64,000 bases of DNA from Leeuwenhoekiella aequorea (GCF_004104375.1 NZ_QOVM01000001.1:806001-870000); one strand, 5' to 3'. Shown: positions 35,652-44,762, counted from the first letter of the stretch. The notes: generated by a model not told the origin, from the sequence alone. Numbers and translations are program-made.

Positions 35652-36944
35652 ATGAAAGAATCATTACTTCATTATTTATGGAAATTCCGAAAGTTGGGAG
35701 CTAGCCCATTATCTTCCCCTCTTGTTACCACCTCGGGTGAGATAATAACAGTCATCAATACCGGAATTCATAATCATCAATCTGGGCCAGATTTCTTTAG
35801 CGCACAATTACGTATAGGAGAACAACTATGGGCGGGTAATGTCGAAATTCACGTAAAAAGTTCAGACTGGTATTTGCATAATCACGAAAATGACGTTGCC
35901 TATTCTAATGTTATTTTGCACGTAGTCTGGGAAGAAGATTGTGAGGTGTTTAATAGATCTAATCAAGCAATCCCTACATTAACACTTAAAGATAGGATAG
36001 ATCCTCCACTGCTCATTAATTACCAAAAATTACTGGAAGCAAAATCTTACAATTTTATAAATTGTGAAAAGCAATTTGCTGAGGTAGATACAATCATAAT
36101 TAACAATTGGTTAGAGCGTATTTATTTTGAACGATTAGAGCGCAAGGTAATTGGTGTCGATCATTTATTAGAAGTAAAAAAAGGAGACTGGGAGGCTGTT
36201 TTGTTTACTATGTTGGCTCGTAACTTCGGAACCGTCATTAATGCTGACGCGTTTGAAGAATTAGCAGAAGCACTAAACATAAAAACAATTCGTAAGCTTA
36301 CGCAAAGTAGCGGCGAATTAGAGGCGGTGTCTTTTGGTATATGCGGATTTCTAAATGAAATAGAACATTTAGATTCTCAAACTCAAAGTTGGAAGGAGAC
36401 ATATACATACGCAAAAGCAAAATATAATTTCAAACCTACTTTGCAGCACCGTATCGAATTTTTCAAGTTACGCCCACCTAATTTTCCCACCATTAGACTT
36501 TCACAATTGGCACGCCTATATGAAAAGAATGAATCCTTATTTTCTAAAATTATTACGGTAAGTAACCGAAAAGAATTTCACAAGCTGTTTAACATAACCA
36601 CATCAGAATATTGGAGCACACATTATAATTTTAAAAAACTACACAAAAAACGTGTCAAAAAACTTACCACTTCTTTTATAGACCTTTTACTAATTAATAC
36701 ACTCCTTCCTCTAAAATTTGCATATGCAAGGGCAAAGGGAGTAACTAAAGAAGATGACCTCTTAAAATTAGTTAGAAGTATTCCTTCAGAAAAAAATACG
36801 ATAGTTACAGGATTTCAAGAACTGCAGAATTTTAAAAATGATGCCTTACATTCACAAGCTTTTATAGAATTGAAAAAAAATTACTGCAATAAGAATAGGT
36901 GTTTGTCGTGCCAAATAGGAAATTTTATTCTCAACAAAACTTAG
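35652..36944 (+). CDS. DUF2851 family protein
   Basis: A 430-residue cytosolic protein. It starts MKESLLHYLWKFRKLGASPL and has the family core GPDFFSAQLRIGEQLWAGNVEIHV with HVVWEED a little later. The C-terminus carries a conserved Cys cluster (NYCNKNRCLSCQIGN), a possible metal site. The family is confined mainly to Bacteroidota and has no known function. The core with its D...E...E-type pattern loosely recalls nuclease-like folds, but this is an untested impression. It is followed closely by the PspC-type and channel genes on the same strand. Confidence 0.9.
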   Translation: MKESLLHYLWKFRKLGASPLSSPLVTTSGEIITVINTGIHNHQSGPDFFSAQLRIGEQLWAGNVEIHVKSSDWYLHNHENDVAYSNVILHVVWEEDCEVFNRSNQAIPTLTLKDRIDPPLLINYQKLLEAKSYNFINCEKQFAEVDTIIINNWLERIYFERLERKVIGVDHLLEVKKGDWEAVLFTMLARNFGTVINADAFEELAEALNIKTIRKLTQSSGELEAVSFGICGFLNEIEHLDSQTQSWKETYTYAKAKYNFKPTLQHRIEFFKLRPPNFPTIRLSQLARLYEKNESLFSKIITVSNRKEFHKLFNITTSEYWSTHYNFKKLHKKRVKKLTTSFIDLLLINTLLPLKFAYARAKGVTKEDDLLKLVRSIPSEKNTIVTGFQELQNFKNDALHSQAFIELKKNYCNKNRCLSCQIGNFILNKT

Positions 36945-36998
36945 TATTCTGGCACAGCATTAATTTTAGTAATTTGCAGAAGCTTCGAACCTCTGATA

Positions 36999-37226
36999 AT
37001 GGAATTGATTTATAATATTAGGCACTTTTTTGAGCGCAATGGATTTTACGTTTCTTCACGTCTTGCAGATCGCATGGGGATTAGGGCTAAAAATGTACGT
37101 TTATTTTTTATCTATCTTTCCTTTGCAACAGCTGGCTTAGGTTTTGCTGTTTATCTGGTATTGGCCTTCTGGTTTAAACTCAAAGATCTGGTTTATACAA
37201 AGCGTACATCTGTGTTTGATTTATAA
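36999..37226 (+). CDS. PspC domain protein
   Basis: A 75-residue protein with one PspC domain: a basic amphipathic segment (RHFFERNGFYVSSRLADRMGI), one membrane helix (about residues 32-62, FFIYLSFATAGLGFAVYLVL) and a short tail. PspC proteins take part in envelope-stress responses. No PspA is encoded nearby. It lies two bases before the K+ channel gene, so the two are probably translated together. A link to membrane stress or potential is inference. Confidence 0.82.
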   Translation: MELIYNIRHFFERNGFYVSSRLADRMGIRAKNVRLFFIYLSFATAGLGFAVYLVLAFWFKLKDLVYTKRTSVFDL

Positions 37227-37228
37227 CA

Positions 37229-38236
37229 ATGGAGACTATTTTTAAGAATAGAATTTATGTAGCAATTATACTGGTTATAGGAATGCTTTGCCTGGGAATA
37301 ATGGGGTTCCGTTTTCTGGCATTATATACCTGGACAGATGCTATTTATATGACTATAATCACCATTAGTACGGTGGGTTTTGGTGAGGTGCAACCGCTTA
37401 ATGATACCGCAAAAATTTTTACGGTAATTCTCATATTAGTAAGTGTATTTGTACTGGGTTATGCCATTTCAATAATTACTGAATATATCTTAAGCAGGAG
37501 TAATGTAGAATTATTAAAAAAGCGGAGAGTGCAAAAAAAAATTGATAGTCTTAAAAATCATATTATCGTTGTTGGCTATGGTCGCAATGGAAAACAAGCG
37601 GTTCAGAAATTAACAACTTACGGAAAGCCTTTTGTTGTTATTGAAAAGGATGAAGAAGTTGTAAATAAATTTCAATCTGAATCCATGCCGTTTATACAAG
37701 GTAATGCTAATGAAGATGAGGTGTTGATCGAAGCTGGAGTTTTTCGAGCATCTACTTTAATATCTGCACTCCCGGATGATTCTGACAACTTATTTGTAGT
37801 ATTGTCTGCAAGGCAAATGAACGCATCTATGAAAATTATAAGCAGAGCATCTGAAGAGACTACTTATCAAAAGCTAAAATTTGCTGGAGCCGATAATGTC
37901 ATAATGCCAGATAAAATAGGCGGTGATCATATGGCTTCTCTGGTGGTCGTTCCAGATTTAGTTGAGTTTCTAGATAATCTACAAGTTACAACTGCAGGTC
38001 GCGTAAATGTGCAGGAAATTACATTTGAGGCTGTGTGTCCTGATTACGTTACACGCACAATTAGAGATATTGACTTACGTAATAAGACTGGTTGCTCTAT
38101 TATAGGCTACAAGGCTCCTAACGGAGATTATGTGATTAATCCTGAAGCATCAATGTTGCTTGAGAAAAATTCTAAACTTATAGTAATAGGTAGGCCAGAA
38201 CAGATTGAAAATTTACATAAAGAATTTGCTATTTAG
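37229..38236 (+). CDS. Potassium channel with RCK (TrkA-N/TrkA-C) domains
   Basis: A 335-residue two-helix K+ channel. TM1 is about residues 9-30, the pore helix and filter TVGFG are at 48-52, and TM2 is about 60-86. The cytosolic RCK domain begins with the Rossmann motif VVGYGRNGKQAV (about 113-124), and a TrkA-C domain covers about 250-335. It should form a tetramer with a ligand- or nucleotide-gated ring and allow K+ flux. Relatives include MthK and the Kch group. It follows the PspC gene by two bases. Confidence 0.93.
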   Translation: METIFKNRIYVAIILVIGMLCLGIMGFRFLALYTWTDAIYMTIITISTVGFGEVQPLNDTAKIFTVILILVSVFVLGYAISIITEYILSRSNVELLKKRRVQKKIDSLKNHIIVVGYGRNGKQAVQKLTTYGKPFVVIEKDEEVVNKFQSESMPFIQGNANEDEVLIEAGVFRASTLISALPDDSDNLFVVLSARQMNASMKIISRASEETTYQKLKFAGADNVIMPDKIGGDHMASLVVVPDLVEFLDNLQVTTAGRVNVQEITFEAVCPDYVTRTIRDIDLRNKTGCSIIGYKAPNGDYVINPEASMLLEKNSKLIVIGRPEQIENLHKEFAI

Positions 38237-38327
38237 TAGTATGTTTACTAAATATTGATGAGTAAGCAACATTATCAGTAATGATTTAAGGATTGCTCTA
38301 TTTTTAATTAAATGTATTTTCAATTTT

Positions 38328-40013
38328 ATGAAACAACTCTCTTTAGCAAGTTTCTTGCTTTTATCTGTATCTAATTTGTCTGCTCAAGAAACGGTAGAAA
38401 TAGGTATCGACCAGAAAATTGATCAGGCTTTTGCTCCGATTTCAGACTTCTTCTTTAACCTTATTTTTTTCAATGTTTTAGGAATACCATTTGTACTGGT
38501 CCTTTTAGTATTTAGTGCATTTTTCTTTACTATTTATTTCGGATTTCCAAATTTTAAATATTTCTGGAGAGCAATACAAACAGTTCGTGGTAAGTATGAA
38601 GACATAGAAAACCACGGTGCAAAATTGCTTTATGGTGAAGATGGGATTGCAAATGGGGTTGATCTAAATAAAGTAGATATTGAAGAACATATTGAGCAAT
38701 TAGATGATAACCTTGCAATTGATGGTGATATTGTAGATACGATACGAGATGAGGCTTCTGCAGGAGAAGTTAGTCACTTTCAGGCTTTAGCTACAGCCGT
38801 TTCAGGAACTGTAGGAAATGGAAATATTGCAGGTGTTGCTTTGGCCATTGCACTGGGTGGTCCCGGAGCAACATTCTGGATGATTGTTTGTGGCTTACTG
38901 GGAATGTCGACAAAATTTGTAGAATGTACACTAGGTGTTCAATATAGAGATGTTGGTGAGGATGGCACTGTGTATGGTGGTCCTATGTATTATTTGACTA
39001 AAGGTCTTAAAGAAAAGGGATTTGCGACTTTAGGAAAAATCGCAGCTGTCATTTTTGCGATTTTTTGTATTGGTGGTTCTTTTGGAGGAGGGAATGCGGC
39101 TCAAAGTAATCAAGCAACTATAGTATTAAAAGAGTTATTTAACTTTCAAAGTGCAGGAGCTGGTTTTTGGATTGGTGTAGTAATTGCTGTTCTGGTAGGT
39201 ATAATAATAATAGGTGGAATTAAAAGAATTGCTCAGGTAACCGAAAAAGTAGTTCCGTTTATGGCTATTATGTATTTAGTGGCTTGTATTTATATTATAG
39301 GATCTAATTTCTCGCTAATTGATGATGCTTTAGCCCTTATTGTAGAAGAAGCTTTTAATCCTACAGCTTTAGGCGTAGGTGGTGTAATAGGAGTACTACT
39401 CGTAGGTTTTAAGAGAGCGGCATTTTCTAATGAGGCAGGAGCCGGTTCTGCATCTATTGCACACTCTGCAGTACGTACTAAATATTCTGCTAGTGAAGGA
39501 CTTGTTGCGCTATTAGAACCTTTTATCGATACGGTGGTAATATGCACAATGACTGCTTTAGTAATTATAATTTTCAACTTTGGCGGATATTTTGAATATG
39601 GTGGTGATGGTACAGGAGCTGTTATAATAGATGGGTTATCTTATGAAGGAGCAGGTATAACATCAAAAGCTTTTGATGCTTATATCCCATTTTCAAATAT
39701 CTTTTTAACTATAGCTGTTGTTCTTTTTGCGGTATCAACAATGATTTCCTGGTCATATTATGGCTTACAATCTTGGAAATTTCTTTTCGGAAGAGGAAAG
39801 CTGGCAGATTTAGTTTACAAAATGTTGTTTTTGACTTTTATTGTTATTGGTGCAGCAGCAAATATGGGATCTATATGGCAATTTTCTGACGCTATGATTT
39901 TTGCTATGATTTTTCCCAACATGGTGGGGTTGTTTTTCTTATTTCCTGTAGTTAAAAAACAATTAGACAGATACTTGGCTGCTATCAAACTTAAACGAGA
40001 AGCAATTAAATAA
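38328..40013 (+). CDS. Alanine/glycine:cation symporter (AGCS) family protein
   Basis: A 561-residue transporter with a signal-peptide-like N-terminus (about residues 1-19) and about 11 helices. AGCS signatures are SHFQALATAVSGTVGNGNIAGVA, GMSTKFVECTLGVQYRDV, and FSNEAGAGSASIAHSAV. It should take up small neutral amino acids with Na+ or H+. Compared with its neighbour, it has an acidic insert of about 50 residues (about 95-145, KLLYGEDGIANGVDLNKVD ... TIRDEASAGEV) between the first helix and the conserved core. A terminator follows, and a second AGCS gene lies downstream. Confidence 0.9.
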   Translation: MKQLSLASFLLLSVSNLSAQETVEIGIDQKIDQAFAPISDFFFNLIFFNVLGIPFVLVLLVFSAFFFTIYFGFPNFKYFWRAIQTVRGKYEDIENHGAKLLYGEDGIANGVDLNKVDIEEHIEQLDDNLAIDGDIVDTIRDEASAGEVSHFQALATAVSGTVGNGNIAGVALAIALGGPGATFWMIVCGLLGMSTKFVECTLGVQYRDVGEDGTVYGGPMYYLTKGLKEKGFATLGKIAAVIFAIFCIGGSFGGGNAAQSNQATIVLKELFNFQSAGAGFWIGVVIAVLVGIIIIGGIKRIAQVTEKVVPFMAIMYLVACIYIIGSNFSLIDDALALIVEEAFNPTALGVGGVIGVLLVGFKRAAFSNEAGAGSASIAHSAVRTKYSASEGLVALLEPFIDTVVICTMTALVIIIFNFGGYFEYGGDGTGAVIIDGLSYEGAGITSKAFDAYIPFSNIFLTIAVVLFAVSTMISWSYYGLQSWKFLFGRGKLADLVYKMLFLTFIVIGAAANMGSIWQFSDAMIFAMIFPNMVGLFFLFPVVKKQLDRYLAAIKLKREAIK

Positions 40014-40033
40014 TAGCTATTTAACTTAACTTT

Positions 40034-40069
40034 AAAGCTCTGTTTGTAATTTACAAGCAGAGCTTTTTT
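40034..40069 (+). terminator. Rho-independent terminator between the two symporter genes
   Basis: A stem (AAAGCTCTGTTTGT / ACAAGCAGAGCTTT, one G-U pair) is followed by a T run to 40069. It separates the two AGCS genes into different transcripts. Confidence 0.88.
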
Positions 40070-40249
40070 GATTTGATACCTTGCTGAAATTTTAAGCTTC
40101 ACATTGCTAAAGATGATAGATATTAATTGCAGGATTCTAGGTAAAATCCAATTAACGTTTCATTTTTAACGAGCCTGATCTTTGAGAAGGTCTTTTTTTT
40201 TAGCATATTGCAACTTTTGACAAAATAAATATTGAACTTAATACGAACT

Positions 40250-42328
40250 ATGAAAGTAAAATTATTTCTTTTGACCTTCGTCTTACCAATTATGGTATTC
40301 GCGCAAGATTTAAAAGTAACAGCAGAAGCTTCAAACCCTACTTCAAAAATTAACGACGGTGTTGCAAAAATTTCAGTAACTGGAGGTCAAGCTCCATACA
40401 CCTACAAGTGGAGTGATCAGAGTACCGCCCTAACTTCTAATGAAGCTACCTCCCTTACAGAGGGTGTTACCCATAAAGTAATGGTTACCGACGCTGCAGG
40501 AACAACTATTACAAAAGAATTTAAAATTGAAGCAGAAGCTATAACAGAAATATTTAATGGTACTATGACACCGGCGGTAGCGGCGATGGGTTCAGTATTA
40601 TTTTGGGATCCTTTTGCGGCCCTAGGTATTTATGATCCTATTATATATGCAGATTTAAAAATGGTTTCAATACCTGGATGGACTGCAGATACACAGGATA
40701 CATTTACTTTAAATGAATGGCTTGTAGCTGATGGGGCGAAAGTTAAAAAAAATCAGGAGATTGCTGTTATTTCTGAAAGCAACGGGACTGAAATTGTAGT
40801 CAAGGCAGATGCTAATGGTACTATTAAGCATCTTGAGGAAGCAGGTAATGTTATATACAACGCGAACAATCAAAAGCATTTAATTCAAACAAATGCCGAT
40901 GTATTTGCAGAGATTTTTTATGATGAACCGGTTCCGCTAGTATATGCTAATGGTGATGAGAAAACAAATAGTATTCCTTTTATAGTCGTGTGGTTAATAT
41001 TTGGAGCAGCATTTTTTACCGTTCGTATGGGCTTCATAAACTTTAGAGGTTTTAGTCATAGTCTTGAATTGGCTAAAGGGAAATATGATGATCCTAATGC
41101 TCCGGGAAGTATAACTCATTTTCAGGCATTGGCAACCGCAGTTTCAGCTACTGTAGGTTTGGGTAATATAGCGGGTGTGGCTGTGGCAGTTTCTTTAGGG
41201 GGTGCAGGAGCTACATTTTGGATGATCGTCGCTGGTCTTCTGGGTATGTCATCAAAATTTGTGGAATGTACCTTAGGGGTAAAGTATCGTGATATTTTAC
41301 CAGACGGTCGAGTTTTTGGTGGTCCTATGAATTATTTACGTTACGGTCTAGAAAAGCGTAATATGGGCGGATTCGGTAAAGTGCTTGCAGGAGCTTTTGC
41401 AATTTTGGCAATTGGAGCCTCATTTGGTGGAGGTAATATGTTTCAGGCTAATCAATCTTTTGAAATCTTAAGTGGGCAGTTTCCGGGGTTAGAAGGTAAC
41501 GGTTTTTGGTTTGGAATTACCGTGGCGGTTCTTGTAGGTGTCGTTATTATCGGTGGAATCAACAGTATTGCTAAAGTTACAGGTAAGATTGTACCTTTTA
41601 TGGCTGGAGTATATGTGCTTGGAGCGTTAACCGTAATATTCATAAATATAGAAAATATAGGTCCTGCATTTAATGCAATTATAGATGGTGCATTCAGCCC
41701 AAGTGCACTTAAAGGGGGTATTCTTGGAGTTTTAATTGTAGGTTTTCAACGTGCTGCATTCTCTAATGAGGCTGGTGTAGGTTCTGCAGCCATTGCACAT
41801 AGTGTGGCTAAAACCAATCACCCGCCTTCTGAAGGATTTGTAGCATTATTAGAGCCTTTTATCGATACTGTAGTTGTATGTACACTTACAGCTTTAGTAT
41901 TGATATTTACAGGGATGCACGAAGTTACAGGGGTAGCAGGAGCAGATTTAACTTCAGATGCTTTTGGTAGTGTTATCTCTTGGTTTCCATATGTACTGGC
42001 TGCGGCAGTATTCTTATTTGCATTTTCTACTATGATTTCTTGGTCTTATTACGGAATGAGAGCCTGGACCTACCTATTCGGAAAAAGTAAAAAGATGGAA
42101 TTATTATATAAAATTTTATTCTTATTTTTCGTAGTGGTAGGTGCTTCGGTAAGTTTAGGAGCCGTCCTCGATTTTTCAGATATGATGATCTTAGCTATGT
42201 CATTTCCTAATATTATAGGACTCTATATTATGAGTGGGGAAGTGAGAAAAGACTTGAGAGAGTATTTTAGAAAACTTAAGGCTAATGAATTATTTAAAAA
42301 GCAACGTGTAGCTCAGGAAAAGAGTTAA
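40250..42328 (+). CDS. AGCS family symporter with N-terminal SprB-like and biotinyl/lipoyl-like domains
   Basis: A 692-residue protein from the ATG at 40250; a TTG at 40232 would only add six residues before a normal signal peptide (MKVKLFLLTFVLPIMVFAQ). Residues 20-93 look like a SprB/PKD-type beta-sandwich (VTGGQAPYTYKWSDQS). A hydrophobic stretch (about 106-134) follows, then residues about 137-215 resemble a biotinyl/lipoyl domain (WLVADGAKVKKNQEIAVIS ... VKADANGTIKHLEEAGNVI). The usual modified-lysine turn is replaced by ESNGTE. A typical AGCS transporter (about 243-680) follows: HFQALATAVSATVGLGNIAG, FSNEAGVGSAAIAHS. The transporter part is about 60% like the upstream copy by eye. Confidence 0.85.
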   Translation: MKVKLFLLTFVLPIMVFAQDLKVTAEASNPTSKINDGVAKISVTGGQAPYTYKWSDQSTALTSNEATSLTEGVTHKVMVTDAAGTTITKEFKIEAEAITEIFNGTMTPAVAAMGSVLFWDPFAALGIYDPIIYADLKMVSIPGWTADTQDTFTLNEWLVADGAKVKKNQEIAVISESNGTEIVVKADANGTIKHLEEAGNVIYNANNQKHLIQTNADVFAEIFYDEPVPLVYANGDEKTNSIPFIVVWLIFGAAFFTVRMGFINFRGFSHSLELAKGKYDDPNAPGSITHFQALATAVSATVGLGNIAGVAVAVSLGGAGATFWMIVAGLLGMSSKFVECTLGVKYRDILPDGRVFGGPMNYLRYGLEKRNMGGFGKVLAGAFAILAIGASFGGGNMFQANQSFEILSGQFPGLEGNGFWFGITVAVLVGVVIIGGINSIAKVTGKIVPFMAGVYVLGALTVIFINIENIGPAFNAIIDGAFSPSALKGGILGVLIVGFQRAAFSNEAGVGSAAIAHSVAKTNHPPSEGFVALLEPFIDTVVVCTLTALVLIFTGMHEVTGVAGADLTSDAFGSVISWFPYVLAAAVFLFAFSTMISWSYYGMRAWTYLFGKSKKMELLYKILFLFFVVVGASVSLGAVLDFSDMMILAMSFPNIIGLYIMSGEVRKDLREYFRKLKANELFKKQRVAQEKS

Positions 42329-42345
42329 TCTCAATATAAAGATAA

Positions 42346-43209
42346 ATGAATCTAAAATCCCACTTTCAGCTTGATAACAAAAAGCGAAGTGGGATTTTGC
42401 TTTTAATAGCAATTCTTATTTGTTGCTGGTGGGCATACTTCAGTTTAGGAAAAATTGAACAAGAATCCATATCAGATTCCGAAGTACTATTAATTCAACG
42501 GCAAATAGATTCACTTCGGAGTAGTAAAGCTGCTGAAGAAACAATAAAAATCTTTCCGTTCAATCCTAATTTCATGACAGATTATAAAGGATATACTTTA
42601 GGATTAAGTCCGGAAGAGATTGATAAACTACTTGCATATAGATCTCAAAACTTATGGATTAATTCTGCTTCAGATTTTCAAACTGTTACAGGGGTTTCAG
42701 ATTCACTATTGGCTACCATAGCACCTTTTTTTAAATTTCCAGATTGGGTTAAGAATGCTCAAAGTAAAAAGAGCAATACTAATTCAGCATATAAATCATT
42801 GGCTAATAAACGTGATCTAAATAGAGTAACCTTTGCAGATTTATCTAGCCTTCCAAATTTTACCAACGAAAGCGCGAGGCTTGTCTTAAACTATAGAAAA
42901 AAGATAGGTGGTTTTCTTGAAGATGATCAATTGTACGACATCTACAATTTAAAGCGAGCTCAAGTTTTTGAGGTTAAAAAAGAATTTACCGTAAAAACAA
43001 AACCAAATATTGATCGTTTAAATGTGAACGAGGTCAATGCTTCAGATCTTGCAACTATTCCATTTGTGACATTTGATATTGCAAGAAGTATAATTAATTA
43101 TCGCATCTTAAATGAAGGAATTGTAAATCTTGATGAACTACTAAAAATTGAAGGTATAACTGCATACAAGTTAGATCGAATTAAATTATATTTGTCAACC
43201 AACCAATAA
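42346..43209 (+). CDS. Helix-hairpin-helix (ComEA-like) protein with one membrane anchor
   Basis: A 287-residue protein. A membrane helix (about residues 15-32, SGILLLIAILICCWWAYF) is followed by a linker and three ComEA-type helix-hairpin-helix units (about 80-120, 160-205, 225-280). These have the pattern N-xx-T/S-x-A-xL-xx-IP-x-V/I (for example VNEVNASDLATIPFVTFDIARSIINYR). Such units bind DNA in competence proteins. In Bacteroidota many of these proteins are of unknown role. It begins 17 bases after the symporter gene. Confidence 0.85.
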   Translation: MNLKSHFQLDNKKRSGILLLIAILICCWWAYFSLGKIEQESISDSEVLLIQRQIDSLRSSKAAEETIKIFPFNPNFMTDYKGYTLGLSPEEIDKLLAYRSQNLWINSASDFQTVTGVSDSLLATIAPFFKFPDWVKNAQSKKSNTNSAYKSLANKRDLNRVTFADLSSLPNFTNESARLVLNYRKKIGGFLEDDQLYDIYNLKRAQVFEVKKEFTVKTKPNIDRLNVNEVNASDLATIPFVTFDIARSIINYRILNEGIVNLDELLKIEGITAYKLDRIKLYLSTNQ

Positions 43210-43294
43210 AATGCAGGTTTATTTGAGAATAATGCAATTTCTCCTTGCGAAATTCCCTTTCCAGTGACCTTATAATAATATAAAGCGTAATTAA

Positions 43295-44464
43295 ATGAAA
43301 AATATATACTTTTCAGAAGAGCACGAGCTCTTTAGAGAAAGTCTTAGAGGATTTCTACAAAAAGAAGTTGTTCCTAATATTGATACTTGGGAAGAGACCG
43401 GTACTATAGATCGTTCTATCTGGACTAAGATGGGGGATATGGGATATTTCGGCTTGGCCTCTCCAGAAGAATATGGAGGTTTAGACCTCGATATTTTCTA
43501 TACGGTAATATTTCTCGAAGAATTGCAACGAATAAATAGTGGAGGTTTTGCTGCTGCTATGTGGGCTCACGCTTATTTAGCAATGACCCATTTGAAGGCA
43601 GAAGGAACATCGGCAATAAAAGAAAAATATCTTCCAGCTAGTATTTCAGGAGAGCTTATAGGTTGTCTTTGCATTACGGAACCGTTTGGAGGCTCTGATG
43701 TTGCAGGAATGCGCAGTACGGCGGTACGCAGTGGAGAGCACTATATTTTAAATGGATCTAAAACTTTTATTACTAATGGAGTTTATTCTGACTATCTTAT
43801 TGTTGCGGCTAAGACAGATCCTGAAAAGGGAAATAAAGGCTTAAGTATATTTATAGTAGATAGAGATACCCCTGGCATAAGTGCAACAAAACTGGATAAG
43901 CTGGGATGGCGTGCATCAGATACGGGTGAGATTGCTTTTACTGATGTAAAAATTCCTGTAGATAATCTTATGGGGGAAGAAAACAAAGGATTCTCTTATA
44001 TTATGCAGCATTTTGCATTAGAGCGTCTAATTATGGGTGTAAACGCTCATGCAAGAGCTGAATATGCTCTCGATTATACATTAGGTTATATGGCCGAACG
44101 TACAGCTTTTGGGAAAACTATTGATAAATTTCAAGCTTTGAGACATACTGTGGCTGAGATGGCTAGTGAAATTGAGATGGTTAAATCTTTCAATTACAGC
44201 ATTGCTAACAACCTTAACAGTGGAGATTATGTAGTGAAGGAAGCAAGTATGTCTAAGTTGTTGTCTACAAAAATTGCAGATGAAGTAATTTATAAGTGTC
44301 TTCAAATGTTAGGTGGATATGGTTATATGGAAGACTATCCGCTAGCAAGAATGTTTAGAGATAGTAGGCTGGGGCCAATAGGAGGAGGTACTTCAGAGAT
44401 ATTAAAAGAAATTATAGCCAAGATGGTTATTGACAAAAAAGAATATAAGCCAGCAGCAAATTAA
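43295..44464 (+). CDS. Acyl-CoA dehydrogenase (LCAD/isovaleryl-CoA dehydrogenase type)
   Basis: A 389-residue FAD enzyme. It has the substrate/FAD motif CLCITEPFGGSDVAGM, the second signature MLGGYGYMEDYPLARMFRD, and the C-terminal GTSEILKEIIAK. The usual catalytic Glu in the YEG motif of MCAD-type enzymes is Gly364 here (GGGT). Glu243 in FALERL matches the position used as base in isovaleryl-CoA and long-chain dehydrogenases, so the enzyme should be active. It oxidises an acyl-CoA to the enoyl-CoA with electrons going to ETF. The substrate length is not certain. Confidence 0.9.
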   Translation: MKNIYFSEEHELFRESLRGFLQKEVVPNIDTWEETGTIDRSIWTKMGDMGYFGLASPEEYGGLDLDIFYTVIFLEELQRINSGGFAAAMWAHAYLAMTHLKAEGTSAIKEKYLPASISGELIGCLCITEPFGGSDVAGMRSTAVRSGEHYILNGSKTFITNGVYSDYLIVAAKTDPEKGNKGLSIFIVDRDTPGISATKLDKLGWRASDTGEIAFTDVKIPVDNLMGEENKGFSYIMQHFALERLIMGVNAHARAEYALDYTLGYMAERTAFGKTIDKFQALRHTVAEMASEIEMVKSFNYSIANNLNSGDYVVKEASMSKLLSTKIADEVIYKCLQMLGGYGYMEDYPLARMFRDSRLGPIGGGTSEILKEIIAKMVIDKKEYKPAAN

Positions 44465-44493
44465 GCGTAGCTAATAATAAAATAAAAACAGGC

Positions 44494-44523
44494 TTGCTAG
44501 TTTTAAAGTTTAGATTATATTTG
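44494..44523 (+). promoter_or_regulatory. Promoter of rpsU (TTG - 19 bases - TATATTTG)
   Basis: A TTG at 44494-44496 and TATATTTG at 44516-44523 are 19 bases apart, matching the Bacteroidota -33/-7 promoter. The predicted 5' leader of rpsU is about 40 bases. Confidence 0.8.
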
Positions 44524-44552
44524 CAGCCTGTAAACTGAAAAGAATTTTAAAG

Positions 44553-44560
44553 AAAGGAGG
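44553..44560 (+). promoter_or_regulatory. Strong Shine-Dalgarno of rpsU
   Basis: AAAGGAGG lies 7 bases before the rpsU ATG at 44568, a near-perfect complement of the 16S rRNA 3' end. I saw no comparable site before the other genes of the window. This fits the reported exception that rpsU mRNA keeps a strong Shine-Dalgarno in Flavobacteriia. Confidence 0.9.
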
Positions 44561-44567
44561 TACCACT

Positions 44568-44762
44568 ATGTTAATTATACCAGTAAAAGACGGAGAAAAT
44601 ATCGATAGAGCGCTGAAGCGTTTCAAAAGAAAATTTGATAGAACGGGAACAATGCGTAAGCTGCGTGATCGTCAAGCTTTCACAAAACCTTCTGTTTCTA
44701 GAAGACGTGAAATTCAAAAAGCTTCTTATATTCAAGGACTTCGCGATCAAGAGAATATTTAA
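44568..44762 (+). CDS. rpsU: 30S ribosomal protein bS21
   Basis: A 64-residue, very basic protein with the bS21 pattern MLIIPVKDGENIDRALKRFK and RDRQAFTKPSVSRR. In Bacteroidota bS21 helps hide the anti-Shine-Dalgarno on the ribosome, and ribosomes lacking it can use Shine-Dalgarno sequences. The strong Shine-Dalgarno in front of this gene therefore suggests self-control: low bS21 would raise its own translation. The promoter and terminator are both clear, so it is a single-gene transcript. Confidence 0.97.
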   Translation: MLIIPVKDGENIDRALKRFKRKFDRTGTMRKLRDRQAFTKPSVSRRREIQKASYIQGLRDQENI

